Of a stretch of DNA of 64,000 nucleotides, positions 22,472 through 34,149 are shown one piece after another (the stretch's first letter is position 1; the number at the start of each line of letters is the position of its first letter). This DNA is from Nectonema munidae. Lineage: Eukaryota > Nematomorpha > Nectonematoida > Nectonematidae. The stretch is taken from assembly GCA_030549495.1 (NCBI GenBank), contig JAUIRK010000420.1, positions 64,501-128,500 of the forward strand, written 5' to 3'. The translations under genes and the position numbers were made by a program. Under the pieces are notes generated by a model, which was not told where the DNA came from, searched no databases, and saw nothing but the letters and a program-made list of their open reading frames with translations.

Positions 22472-23220
22472 CCCTATCAGTGACGGGGGGGGGCAAACTA
22501 AAATTTCTCTTGTACCAAATTGGCTACATCTTTTGCTACCATACTTCGTGACATTTCCTAAAATTGATAGCTGCATCTTTTGATACCATTTTTATGGCAG
22601 TTGAATGATCTTTTCATGCCTAAATCTGACAATCAAAATCAAAAATTAAACTTTTTCAGCAAAATTCTAACAGTATTTCTAGTTAAGCTTATAACTTTGT
22701 TTCTATATTATATACTCGTTTGAAAATTTATAAATATATACAGTTTTGAACACATAACACTTTATAGTTTAAATTTTTTCAAAATCATGGTTACTTTTTG
22801 GGAAATCTCAATCAAAATTTTGATTGATGATAAATATATCTAATAAAATATACCCTCAAATTTTAGTTGAAAGATATTTTTATATCAAATCGGGCATGCT
22901 AATTTCATTTTTGGACTTATTTTTGGAATTTAGAAATTGAAAATACATATAAGTATGTAACAAACTTGCGGTTTACTTCTAAAATTTGTCTCTGAAAACA
23001 TTAATTCAAATTTTACATGGAATATACACATTATTATAACAAATCAACAATCGCAATTTCATTTATAAATTCTTTTTGCATTTAGGATTTGAAAATGCGA
23101 ATCAATGTAAAAAAAATTTGCGGTTTATTTTTAAAATCTGTCTTCGAGAACATTAATTAAAATGTTACATGAAATATACACGCTTTTATAACAAATCCAA
23201 TTTCATTTATAGATTGAAAA
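22472..23220 (-). mobile_element. Second copy of the TTAA-CCC minisatellite element, partial
   Basis: TTAA then CCCTATCAGTGACGGGGG begins a stretch that aligns with the inverted right end of the 21-6345 element: TCCTAAAATTGATAGCTGCATC, CAGTTGAATGA, TTTTTCAGCAAAATT, ATATACAGTTTTGAAC and then ~148-bp units with TTGCGGTTTACTTCT. Homology fades by about 23220. It lies inside the hAT at 22348-25521. Confidence 0.75.
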
Positions 23221-23418
23221 CAATTGAATTCTGTAAGAATTTTCAGCAATACTTTCATAAGGTCATCAAGATTAATGTTCCTTGTATAATTTCTCAAATA
23301 TGATAAAATTATAAGATTTCGCTTTCGTTCATGGAGCATTGATGATCTTTGTTCAGACAAAATGCGCTTCAAAAAAGAAACAAACAACTAAGATAAACTC
23401 ACTAGCAGATCGTCTCCC

Positions 23419-23766
23419 TTAATTCTTCTGTAAAGTAAAAGGGAACAATGGTCTTAAATGGCTACCAAAATGAATCAAATTTAGGTCAAAGTATCCCAAA
23501 TGCAGTATCAAACAATAGATTTTTAAATGATATATATGTATATGTATATATAAATTTATATATAAAATTTTTCGCATAAACTTCTTCAAACGTGTTTTCA
23601 AATGATTGCGATGAAGTGGCATTTCATCTAGAGATGGTCTTTCGATTTGGTTATCGTTTTTTCCTAATAGACTAATTGTCTGACTTTCATTTTTTTTTGT
23701 GAACTTTAATTTTGATTGACCTTTGGAAAATCCAGCCTTTTTAATACTTTTGTTATAACTAGGCAT
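23419..23766 (-). CDS. Unrecognised lysine-rich ORF inside the hAT element
   Basis: Open for 115 codons from ATG (MPSYNKSIKKAGFSKGQSKL), very basic for the first 70 residues, then a run of Ile/Tyr/Leu-rich codons from AT-rich DNA that may be non-coding. The first part looks more protein-like than chance ORFs in the window. It follows the 25110-24508 ORF in the same direction and might be a later exon. I do not recognise a family. Confidence 0.3.
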   Translation of the reverse strand: MPSYNKSIKKAGFSKGQSKLKFTKKNESQTISLLGKNDNQIERPSLDEMPLHRNHLKTRLKKFMRKILYINLYIHIHIYHLKIYCLILHLGYFDLNLIHFGSHLRPLFPFTLQKN

Positions 23767-24507
23767 TTTTTCTTTATATAGGGTTGCGAACTCTATAAAA
23801 TTTAAATAAAGGTCTATATGTATATATATATATATTTACTTTTTAACAATTTATTAATGCATAATTCAATTATCACAAAATCAAAAATTTAATATCATAA
23901 TTGCAGATTTTATTTTTTGTTAAGGATAGCGCCCCTATCTTCGTCTTTCCCGAAAAATGGCGTCCAAATTTGAAAATTTTGAATGAGCCATCTTCAGTTT
24001 TCACACGATTTGTACTTCTCGAGATATTTTAGGTCAAAATTTTAACATAGGAATTTTCTATATGCCCAAAATTTTGCCAGTAATGTATATTTGAAAAAAA
24101 AATTTTTGCGTATGCGAAATATTATACATATCAACTTAGTTTTTGGCGCTAATTCCAAAAATGTCTTTGTTTTAAGTTTAAATGACAAAAACATAACCAC
24201 GTAAATATATAAATTTACATTCCTGACTCACAATTTTTGACGATGCCATAACTCAAATATATATATTATATAACCCATAACTATTATATAAATACATTAT
24301 TGAATTTTAAAAACGTCTAAATTTCAATAAAAATAATATTTAAATAATTTAAAATTTAAAAAATGGAAAAATTCATATTTAATTTAGAATTATATTATTT
24401 AGAAAATTACTTGGGAAGTTGTGAAGGGTTTAATACGCTGCTTCAAATATATTCAGATAAATTGTATATTTTCAAATATAGAACCTCATTCAAGATAAAT
24501 TGCAAAA

Positions 24508-25110
24508 TTATCTACATATATTAAAAATTGTCCGAAAGAAATGTCTTACCCAATCTTTTGAAATACCTTTGATAAAAAACCTAGGTTTTAATGTTTTCCT
24601 GGAAACAATATCAAAACTATTTTTAATAGCATTGATGATAGTATTTTGTTCCTTATTATTATCAACTTTAATGGAAGCTGTTCCATCATTCTTTACTTTT
24701 ATATCTAATACTTGTAGATTGTTTTCTTTGGGACTAATCTTAGAAACAATGTCTTTATTCAACTCGATAATTTTTGCTTTGTTAGGCTTGACAATGTTAG
24801 TTTTGATATTAATAGAATTAACTATATGATCAACACTTTCAGCCCGTCCCTCTCTTTTACTAATTATATTGGAATCAGTTTTGACACATTTATCTGGTTT
24901 TTCCAGTGCTTTATAATTCGATAATAAAAAAAACTTTTTGTCTATGAAAACATCTTTCACATCTGATAAAATATCCTTAACAATACTCGCCTAACTTCCC
25001 CTATTTTGTTTAAATAATGACCCTCTATATTTTTTAAGGCTGTAACCAAATCACTATTATAAATAGCATCATTCGTCTTAGCACGTTTAGCAGTTGGACA
25101 ATCTACGATA
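24508..25110 (-). CDS. Unrecognised charged ORF inside the hAT element, one frame change
   Basis: Two overlapping minus-strand frames run on: the first has CPTAKRAKTNDAIYNS (basic, NLS-like) and ALKNIEGHYLNKIGE. The second begins IVKDILSDVKDVFIDKKFF and ends with FIKGISKDWVRHFFRTIF. One base shift near 24985 would join them, giving about 200 residues. A possible splice acceptor (TTGTATCGTAG) precedes the first at about 25107. Composition (many Asn, Lys, Asp, Val) suggests real or once-real coding sequence. It could be the element's own second protein or a captured host exon. No family recognised. Confidence 0.35.
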
Positions 25111-25529
25111 CAAATAAAATTAAAGCAAAGGTAGCTTACTAACACAATGAAAGAACAAAATGAAAAGGGAATGTAAAAAAATAAAATGAGTTAATAACTA
25201 TTAAAAGGTTAATTAAAGGTCAGGAAACGCAATAATTCAGCAATTTTTTTCAATCTTTTGGTGTATATAAGTGTTAAAAAAATTAGGAAAATATATCGAA
25301 AAAATATAATGGAAAACATCCCATCGAAAATGTCTAGTTTAAAAAATCGAAAACATAATTGCCAAAGAAATTATAATGGTAAAATTATTACGCCAATTCT
25401 AACCCTAACCATGAAATTCAAGTATAAAAAGTTAAATTTTTATTTTCAAGGTACATGGGGGGGCACACCAAGGTACATGAGGGGGCACGGCCCCTCAGGC
25501 CCCAGCTTAGCTACGCCTCTGAATTAGGG

Positions 25530-26896
25530 CTTCTGGCCCGCGCAAGTCTTGGAAAACATAATCTGACCCACAAGTGAACAAAGGTTGCCCATGAATGCAA
25601 TATATGAATTCAAAAAAAATTATTATAAAAGCAATCTTTGATGATTGTAATCAAAAGCTCCTCTTTCAGCAGTACAAGTTGTAATTGGTATTGTGGAGAA
25701 AATTGTAATTTAACTTTTTATCAAATGCATACGATCAGAAATAATATCAAGTGTTTCGAGTGCTGTAGTTTTAATATCTATCAGCTAGCGATTTTAAGAA
25801 GTCACAAATTTTGAAAGGAAATAATTCAACTAATTTTATACAATAAAACACAAGACTAATACTAATGGAGGTAACATTAATAAGGCTGTCATCATAAGTA
25901 AATAAAAAATCAATTTGAAAATTATTTTTCGACTACTATGGTCTTCAACTGATCACACGTATGCAATTTGATTTAAAAAGGGAAAGACGTCGGGATAAAA
26001 AGGAGGAATTAAAGAAATATAGGAACGAATGTTTATAGTAACACATCTGCACAAATTTTAGGTTAAATATAGTAAAGTGAAGTGATCAGTTTATGAACAT
26101 GTTTGAAATTTTATCTTTAGCCTCTTTCTCACATAAATGGAGGTTAATTGAAATAAGAGCATGTTTTACGGTATGTGATATGAATAAAACAGCCAGAAAT
26201 AAATAAACTTGCGCGTCACATGAATTTAGATAAGTTAAAAGAAATAGTAATACTTTTGAAAAAAAATTTAATATTTTATATTTCCATCATATTTAAATTT
26301 ATAACCAAAAAAAGAAAAGAGAAAATAACCACGATAAATTTGGAACAAAATAAAAAGTTTATAAATGACAAACAAAAGCAATAAGTTTATGTGTCATAAT
26401 TATGAAACGATTTTCGTCGCAAGTATAAAAAGATTATCGTTGTAAGTACAACAAGTTGTCTAGTCTAACAGCATCAGAGAGCAGTTGAAACATCAGTGAG
26501 AGAACTTTTTAAATTCTCACAATGAGTTTGGAGTGTATGATGATTGAATACAAGAGAAATGACAATTTTCAGTTATACTATACCTTATATGTAATAAGTA
26601 TATAAACAAAGTTAGCTATTAGCGAATTTATGATTACAATTGCCATAGATATAAATTTTTTATTCCATTTTTTGTAAACAAAATTCGTTTAAATATGACA
26701 TTTTAGGCATAGCTAAGGAAAATGACTTTTTTATCCAAGAAGAACTTATTTAAAGAAATAAAACCTAAAATTGCCGTCACTGTTGAAATATTATTTTCTA
26801 TAATTCAAAATACCCTAATAACAACCGATCTCTTTTCATAATATCGTAGGTGTTTTTTAATCCCTTCACCTTATCACTCCAATTCTTACTTTTATT
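25530..26896. other. Spacer with relic repeats
   Basis: No gene seen. 25770-25855 (CAGCTAGCGATTTTAAGAAG, AATTCAACTAATTTT) resembles the right subterminal part of the 21-6345 element. 25910-26060 (TTTTTCGACTACTATGGTC, TCAACTGATCACAC, then AGTAACACATCT) resembles one arm of the foldback MITE at 46915-47220. The rest is AT-rich. Confidence 0.5.
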
Positions 26897-26923
26897 ATCC
26901 TTTTTAGGGGTGCACCGGATAGT

Positions 26924-27009
26924 ATATCCGGCCGGATATTTTGCAGGTTACTGACGATTATTTAATATTCGGCATTAATTCAGGATACTTCTCATATCCG
27001 GCCGGATAT
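26924..27009. promoter_or_regulatory. Subterminal palindromic sites, left end of the hAT
   Basis: Two copies of the 16-bp palindrome ATATCCGGCCGGATAT at 26924-26939 and 26994-27009, 70 bp apart. A half site CCGGATAG lies at 27011. Repeated subterminal motifs are where hAT transposases bind. They stand out strongly against the AT-rich background. Confidence 0.65.
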
Positions 27010-27144
27010 ACCGGATAGTTGCAAACCGATATTATCAATTAATAATTATCTTAAAAAATATAAACTGCATAAATTTGTGAAAAAACATTTCTTTATACAA
27101 TGGCTAATGAAAATTTTACAAAATCAAGTATCATATGACATTTA

Positions 27145-29039
27145 TTATAAAAATTTTCTACCGTTGTTGTGAATGAACAGAAGCATCTCTCCCTTTTCAA
27201 GCAAAAGTTTTGTGCGTTTTTCTTCAAAAATATTGCCGTACTCTGAAAAAAGACGCTCAGAGTAAACGGATGATGCAGGCGTACATAGGTATTTAGCCGT
27301 CAGTTTTTTAAGCAGTGGAAATTTATCTTCCATTTTCCAATACTTCAGGGGGCATTTGTTTCTTTCAAGAAGTGGAATGCCGAGGTAGAGTTCTAATTCA
27401 CTGGCTGCCTCATTTTTGATATCTTTTTTGGAGATACTTATTGTTGAATCTTTATGTCTTCTAGCAATTTCTTCGAAGCAAGCCATGAAATCATCATTGC
27501 TTCTATCTTCGACTAATTTGTTAGTTTGACAGGTAAGTTGACCAGATTAATCAACAGTCTCCACACTGTTAATATCAGAACTGTGGTGCTAACGTGTTAA
27601 GGATTAAAGTTTTTCCAAATGTCTTATCGTTGAGAAACTGCACTTTAAAGCGTGGATCAAGAACTGTCGGCAGCACATATAATGGGTTCCTCATGATATC
27701 AAGACCAGAACCAGAAGCATTGAAATCCTAGCACGTAGTGCAGACAGGAGTTTCTGTTTGGTCATTTTTATGCCTTCTTTATCGGTGGCCTTTTCAAGGT
27801 ATCTTTCTAGAGTACTTACATTTGGAATTACGGTTGAAAGAGGACATGATTCTGCACTCATTTCAAGAGTGAGCTGGAAGAAAGGCAGAAGTATGGTTAC
27901 TATTTGATCAATAATTTGCCACTCACAAGAAGAAAAAATTGGTAGAGCATCATGGTCAGAGTTGTATAGTTGCACAGGTCTTTTTAGCTTTTGTAGCCGC
28001 TTTAACATTAAATATGCACTGTTCCAACGAGTCGGAACATCCTGTACTAGTAAAAGTGGTAACTTTCCCGTTTCTGCATTCTGCAATTGGATAGCCTTGA
28101 ATTCACTACAGCCCTTGGCAGAATGGTTGAAGTATGTAGCCAACCTACGGCTTTTTAATAATACATCTTTCACAGATTTTTGAGATAGAATGGCATCGTT
28201 TATTATTAGTTGGATGATATGAATTGAACATTGAAAAGACTCGATTTCTAAAAGATTGCTTCAGGCAACATATTTTTTGCACCATCTCTAACATGTACAT
28301 GTATTCTTGAAGCATCAATATTCCAACACCCCTAGATGCTCTTAAGTTGGTTAGCAATGTTAACACCTGTATGCGGGTTGGCAAAGTGAGAAGCATGTAG
28401 AACTGCATTCTTTCGTGCATATTCAGCAGTGATCCAGTGAGCAGAAAGAGACAAGAAAGTTTAATGAGATGAGGAACATGTCCAAATGTCAGATGTAAAA
28501 CTAACATGGCCAGCTTTTGATACCTCAACAGCAACATCATTTCGTAGTTCTTTATAGAAGTCTGGTAAAACATTGTCAGAGAAAAATCTTCTGCTAGGTA
28601 TGATATACTGTGGCTGTAAATGCGCCATAAGACCAATGAAACCTTCATCTTCGGCCATACTGAAAGGCTGGTTATCCAATGCCATCATGAGAAGAATCTT
28701 TTTATTAATTTTTTTAGCTCTAGTATCATTAATGTCCCACAACTTTTTTTTATCGAACGTTTTCTGTAAAGACAATTGTACCATTTTTCTTTCCCTAGGC
28801 GGGATATTCTTGGATTCATCATATCCTTCAGAGGACTCTCGTGTGGTTTTGTTCTAAAGCATTCCTTGTTTTGCTTCCTGTTATTCTTTGTGATGCAAAA
28901 CTTTCGCGTGGTTGTGCAAAGGTGTCGTGCTAAATGACTTGGGCTTTCCCTTGCCTATTTTTATCAATTTATTACAAACCATACACCGCGCAGATGGATC
29001 GCAAGAATCATTAAAAAGACTCCAGATAAAGCTCGACAT
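27145..29039 (-). pseudogene. hAT transposase with BED zinc finger (ZBED-like), broken
   Basis: Minus-strand pieces in order. 29039-28881 is a BED finger (MSSFIWSLFNDSC, CMVCNKLIKIGKGKPKSF, TPLHNHAKVLHHKE, then TAA). 28784-28461 has DNQPFSMAEDEGFIGLM and HVSFTSDIWTCSSS, the SLTTDxW-like block. 28648-28145 in another frame has KCVPHILNL-like traces. 28173-27691 has CSEFKAIQLQN, VQDVPTRWNSAYLML and FFQLTLEMSAES. 27486-27145 is the dimerisation domain (ELELYLGIPLLERNKCPLKY, FPLLKKLTAKYLCTPASSVY, SERLFSEYGNIFEEKR). Every block of ZBED1/4/6-type hAT transposases is present. At least one stop and three frame changes make it inactive. Confidence 0.85.
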
Positions 29040-29339
29040 CGTGACCAAAAATTAACCCAAAATTATAAGGCAAGTAATTGTTAACGTTAGCTTTCAGACT
29101 TCTTAAACAAAAAGAAAAGAACTAACATATATGTGTAATACACTTATATTTAATACACTTATTTAAATACTATTTAATGCATACATTGTGTATGTATGCA
29201 TTATTAATGAGAATATGATTAAATACAAATATCAAATCGCATACTGATAATGTTGAGTAATATTATGAACAGGAAGTAGTTACTATGCCTTAAGGCCTTT
29301 TTGAATATTTCCCTTAAAAAAAAAATTCTATATTGAAAA

Positions 29340-31102
29340 TATATTATTATTATTATTTAATAAAAAAAAAGAGGGAAGAATAAGAATAATAATACAGCAT
29401 GGTGGATCAAACCAAATAGTTTATTGTCACACCTATAAAAAATAGGAACACTATACTAAATTCATATTTACAACAGGACTTAAAAATGATATAAAAAATA
29501 GGAGAAAAAATCCAGATAATAATTATAAAGGCAAAAAAAAGAAGTGAGGAACAGTTATATAATAGGATAAAAAAAACTCCAAAACGTATCATTTTAAAAT
29601 CAATATAGGAGAAAGACAATTTTCAAACATGTTCACAAAGCATTTAATTTTCAAAATATATATATATATATACATACGTAAAAAAAAGAGAGAAGAAAGC
29701 AAATATCAATTATTGCTGATAGAGAAGCGATGAACTGGCGAAAAATTGATGCTGGATGTAGAGATTCATTGTGGTTGGAAGGGGAATATGAAAAAGAATT
29801 ACCTAAAAAAAAATACAAAAGAGCACGAGTACCAAAATCTCAAAGATATAAAATATAGTATGGGTAATAAATATACTCAAAGACACTAACGAGTTGAAAT
29901 AAAAAATTTTTTACATTTACGTTTGAAACTACAAGTGTTTTTCAGAAGCCTAATACAAATGGGAAGACTATTCCAGGTTTTTATGGACTTTTTAATAAAA
30001 AATTTATTACTTTTGGCAAATTTGTATCTTATATTTCTTAAATTGTGTTTGTTGCGTAAGTTATGATAATGAAACTGGCGATTTTCACAATAATTAAAAT
30101 TAATTTCATGTTTTAGATTTATACATTTATGAACAAAAAGAGATAATTGAATTTGTCTAATTTGTAAAAGATTCGGGATTTTATATAAACTACGTATATA
30201 CTCAGCATCTCTATTGAATAGAACTTTCAAAGCCCTGTCTTGTTTTTTCTGTAATGTTGGGAGTTTGGACACCAGTAAAGTTATTGGAGACCAAATAAAG
30301 TTAGAGTAAAGAATCTTTGAATGAAAAAGGGCATAATAAATATTTATTTTGGTCTTAGTATCAAGAAGATTTTTAATTTTGAACAACATGCCAAGTGCTA
30401 TTGAGGTATCTTTTAAAACATTATTGAAATGATTTGAAAAACTAAGATTAAAATCTATAGTTACTCCTAAATAATTATAAGTATTCGTCCTCTGAAGATA
30501 GTTTTCTCCAATTTTTAAAAAAAGACAAATATTTTTGTTAAACTTACTGAAAATCATATATTTGGACTTTGATACATTTATATATAGCTGATTAGTGCAA
30601 CACCAATTATAAAATTCAAAGAGAAACTTATTAATAATATATTGATCTAAAAAAAGATTTTTACTTCGATACAAAATAGTGCAATCATCAGCGTACAAAT
30701 AAAGAGTAAAATCAGAATTTTGAAGAGAAAAAATATCATTAACATAAAGAATAAATAAAAGTGGGCCAAGGATAGAGCCTTGTGGCACACCCTTATTTAA
30801 TTTAGAATACTTAGACGCACTGTTATTTACAAAAACATATTGTTGACGATTGGAAAGGTAACTTTTTAAAAGTTCTAAAAATTTATCTCTAAAACCATAT
30901 CTATGTAGTTTAGCTAGTAGGTATTCATAATTTATACTATCAAAAGCTTTTGAAAAATCTATATAAATAACAGACGATTCCAAACCAAATTATATTGTCT
31001 ATTCTATTTAAATTTGTAAACATTTTGTCTTACTGATGTCACGAACTGTTCTTTTTTTTCTTTATAATTGTATAAATAAATCATTCTTTCTTTCTTTCTT
31101 TC
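29340..31102 (-). mobile_element. LINE (CR1/Jockey group) inserted in the hAT element
   Basis: A 5'-truncated non-LTR retrotransposon. The RT frame 30983-29886 is intact over 365 codons. The 3' UTR continues left to about 29340, where A/T-rich triplet repeats occur. At the opposite side, 31060-31102 ends AATAAATCATTCTTTC with CTTT repeats, which looks like a LINE 3' tail in the plus direction. This is what an inversion during target-primed reverse transcription (twin priming) would leave. Boundaries are approximate and no target duplication was found. Confidence 0.7.
29886..30983 (-). pseudogene. LINE reverse transcriptase, C-terminal part of ORF2
   Basis: 365 codons uninterrupted from an in-frame TTG to TGA/TAG. 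Motifs in order: VIYIDFSKAFDSINYEYL (block 3, catalytic Asp), LNKGVPQGSILGPLLFILYV (block 4), LYLYADDCTILY (block 5, YADD intact), NVSKSKYMIFS (block 6), YLGVTID (block 7), then a thumb region and HNLRN..NIRY and SIKTWNSLP near the C-terminus. The first RT blocks and the endonuclease are missing because of 5' truncation. It is among the youngest-looking coding pieces among the LINE remnants. No RNase H. It is not a complete protein. Confidence 0.9.
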
Positions 31103-31145
31103 TAACATGAAAGTCATTCACTTTTAGTAAATATTATCCGGTTGA

Positions 31146-31198
31146 ACTATCCGGCCGGATACTATTAAACTATTAAACCTATTCGGTATCCGGCCGGT
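31146..31198. promoter_or_regulatory. Subterminal palindromic sites, right end of the hAT
   Basis: CTATCCGGCCGGATAC around 31147-31162 and GGTATCCGGCCGG around 31186-31198 match the palindromes of the left end. ATTATCCGGTT at 31134 is a half site. Confidence 0.6.
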
Positions 31199-31236
31199 TA
31201 ATAAATTTCACTATTCGGTGCACCCCTAATCCTTTT

Positions 31237-32514
31237 CATTATTTTTTTACCGTTGTCCATTACCCTTTTTTTTTATTCTTATATTGTTTTCTTCACAATC
31301 ATAACTGTGTCCATAAACTTGTTTTCAAACTAATTTTGTTTAATTTTTCCCCATAAGCTTTTTAACCCATACCATTTATTCAAATGTTTTAAATAGATTT
31401 TTGCTAATTTTGACTAGCTATTTATGACCTACTTATCATTTTTTTTCTATTACAATAAAAAATTTATTAGAATGTGCTCTTTTATGATTATGTCAGCAGT
31501 CGAAGGTTAGAGATTATACTACTTTCTCATTGTTTCAATTTCCCATCGTGACATCCCGATCATCTACCGAGTTGTTTTTAGATGCGATATCCACGACTAA
31601 TAAACATAATATATCTGTTTACTGTTGGTTGGTTGGTTGGTTTGAGATATCAAAGCACTTTCAAGCGTAAGGCTATATGCTCGCATTTTGCTTAAGAATG
31701 TTAATCACAGTTTTTGTGAATTTGTTTTTAGAGTTGGGAGCCCCGGAAAAATATTTTAATTTATGAACGATTAGAGCTAAAATAAATTGAAGTACAATGA
31801 ATTGGTTTTTTCAAAAACTTCATAATAATGATTAATAGATCATCTTTTAAATTAGATTCAAGAATTTGATATTTTAATAATCAACAGTATAAGTCTGAAA
31901 CCAACATTTGAAATAGTTATGTTCAAGATATAATTATTTGAAAAATTTGAAATATAATCCAAATTAATGAAAATTTTTAAATTTAAATGATCAAAATTAT
32001 AGCCTTTTTTGCTTATACTATATAAACTCAGCAGTGCATATTAGACTTAAGGCTTTTAGGTTTTTAAAATAGTAAAAGACATATAAAAAAGTATGTAGAA
32101 AAAAGCCGGACAACACGCAGTTGCCTGTAAACCAGCATAGGTGGCTAATGTATGGATGGCGCATCAAAGAACCTACAAACTAAAAAAAGTTATTTTATAA
32201 CAGTATCAACTCTAATGTCTATAATGGAGATATTGTATTAATATTTCTTTTTCTTAATTTATATCTTTATTTAATAATTTTTTCAAAGCAGGTTTCTTAC
32301 TTGTTTTTGACCGTAATTATTTTATAAGGGATTACGGGCAAAAACTTTTTTTTAATCTTTTTTTCAGATGATACCTTATTTTTTTACCAATTTCTAAATA
32401 TATCTACACCGATGAACTTAAATGTAATTTCCCTACGATTAATATATCATCTGCAAACAATTCTTTGAGATTTGGTAAATCGAAGGCAATATTTTTTCAA
32501 TAATAGATATAAGA
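31237..32514. other. AT-rich spacer with two short dispersed repeats
   Basis: No gene seen. 31650-31742 is an inverted copy of 45746-45850 (GCGAGCATATAGCCTTAC is shared, as is GGCTCCCAACTCT). 32134-32190 matches 40799-40852 (GGCTAATGTATGGATGGC, CCTACAAACTAAAA). Both are probably ends of retroelements, the latter close to a LINE remnant. Confidence 0.5.
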
Positions 32515-33676
32515 CAGGGGCGCACATCCTCAAAATTATTGGGAGCGGGGCGAATTTTTTTTTTTGCAATTTTTAAAATTATTGGTCTGGAATTACCATG
32601 GGGGACCAAATATTCAAGCAATCCTTTAAAATAGAGTGTATTCATCGCATACCTAAATTTATTAGACTACTTTATATTTTTTTACAAAATAGGTGAAATT
32701 TAAATACTATACTTCCAGCGAAAATATTTTAATTAAATTTGCATATTGGATATACACTACTTTAAAAAAATCCAAAATTTTAGGGGGAGGGGGCGAATAG
32801 ACTTTTCATTTGAAAATGAAGTACTCTTTCAGGCACATTACAGGAATTGATGAAAGGATATTTGATTGATAGAGAAAACAACTGAAAACAAATAACTGAA
32901 GGTTGGAGAATTTTATGAGTGAATGTAGTCTGAAGGAAAAGAGTCTACTATGCACCCTTCGATGTTTATATGAAAAAAAATGTGATTGATTCAGGGGCGC
33001 ACATCCTTGAAATTATTGGAGGGGCGGACTTTCAAGCGTCTTCCAAAAAAGACAGCAAATTTTTCTGAATTCCTAGTCTTCTCTTGTCTATTCTATTTCA
33101 TTCTTTATTAAGCTTAATGTAAACTTAAACCCTCACCCTATTAAGCTTAACGTCAAACAATTAATGAGGACTTATATATAGCTCCTTCTTTCTCACTTCA
33201 AAACGATGCGCACCATCTCCAAATTATGTGTAGAAAAGAGGTAAAGATATCAATTAACAATAAAAAAATAGGAAATTTTATTGAATGAAAAAAATCATTT
33301 ATTAATTTTCAGTTGTTCCATTTCTTCTTCTTAAAAAATGAAAAAATGTTTTATTGAGAAAAATAAATAAAAAAAACACATCCAAATTACATAACTTTTC
33401 TGATGTAATTTCTATCAAAAATGTAAAACAGAACTAAAGTTAGAAAACTTGGTATTAGAATTTTTTCATTCTTTTTAGTGTATAAGAATAAGTGTAAGTT
33501 AGTTAGACTCTTAAAAAAGGGTATAAAATAAAGATAAAATTTTGCAAACAATAAATTAAGATTGCATTACTTCATTTTTCTCAGCATCATTCAAAAATAG
33601 AACCCTAAACCTAACCCCCATCCTCCTGAAAACACATTAGGAGCGGTTGCCCCTCCCTCTCGGATGTGCGGCCATG
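32515..33676. mobile_element. Non-autonomous hAT element, perfect 8-bp TSD
   Basis: Left end CAGGGGCGCACATCC and right end GGATGTGCGGCCATG (13 of 15 inverted matches) are flanked by ATATAAGA (32507-32514 and 33677-33684). The 1,162-bp body has no convincing ORF. A second left terminus, CAGGGGCGCACATCCTTG, lies inside at 32992. The first 480 bp align with 38561-39356. The inner terminus may come from a nested copy that lost its own boundary, or from internal duplication. Confidence 0.82.
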
Positions 33677-33684
33677 ATATAAGA

Positions 33685-34140
33685 GTTCTAAAATTAAGTA
33701 CAAAGAAATTGGAATTTAACTTGAAAGATTACATTTTCTATATCGTCATCAATTATTATCAACTTTCTTTGACTGACCACATGAATTATGCTTAGAAAAA
33801 ATTGTAAACTATACCATTTTTTGAAGAGATGTAAAAATAATTTTAAGGAAATTTGTTAATTAACATTGTACAAAGCTTTTGTATTGCTTTTTGAGAGTGG
33901 TATTCCATTTAGAACTTAGGCAACATACCTATTCATGTTTCAAAATTCGTGTTTTAATGTTCCCATTGAAATAAATACATGAATTATATAAAGTATATGA
34001 ATGATACCTTTTCCTTGTGAAAAAGTTGAAATATCTTTTTATTTCATAACTAATGGGAATATAATTATTTTATCTCATGCAAATAATAATTCATTGAAAG
34101 AATCTTTGAATTCATGTATTTTGGGGTAACGATTTCAAAA
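33685..34140. other. AT-rich spacer upstream of archease
   Basis: No gene or repeat recognised. The archease promoter is expected at its right side. Confidence 0.4.
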
Positions 34141-34149
34141 GTTGCTGAT

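Larger units (their letters stand above)
22348..25521. mobile_element. 3.2-kb hAT-type element with near-perfect TSD
   Basis: Left end CAGTGGCGTAGCCCAAGC followed by a long G run (from 22375). The right end is CCCCAGCTTAGCTACGCCTCTG (complement begins CAGAGGCGTAGCTAAGC), with GGGG tracts at 25458 and 25480. The flanks AATTACGG (22340-22347) and AATTAGGG (25522-25529) match at 7 of 8 positions. No transposase was recognised. Instead it carries minus-strand ORFs of unknown nature and a nested piggyBac-like copy. Confidence 0.78.
26905..31228 (-). mobile_element. hAT transposon with perfect 8-bp TSD and CCGG palindromes, broken
   Basis: Termini TAGGGGTGCACCGGATAGT and ACTATTCGGTGCACCCCTA are flanked by ATCCTTTT on both sides (26897-26904 and 31229-31236). 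Subterminal palindromes ATATCCGGCCGGATAT lie at 26924, 26994 and 31148 (core), with a partial one at 31187. These are likely transposase-binding sites. A minus-strand BED-finger transposase lies at 27145-29039, broken by several frameshifts. A LINE sits between the transposase start and the right end, which accounts for the extra length. The TSD is intact, yet the coding region is dead. Confidence 0.9.
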
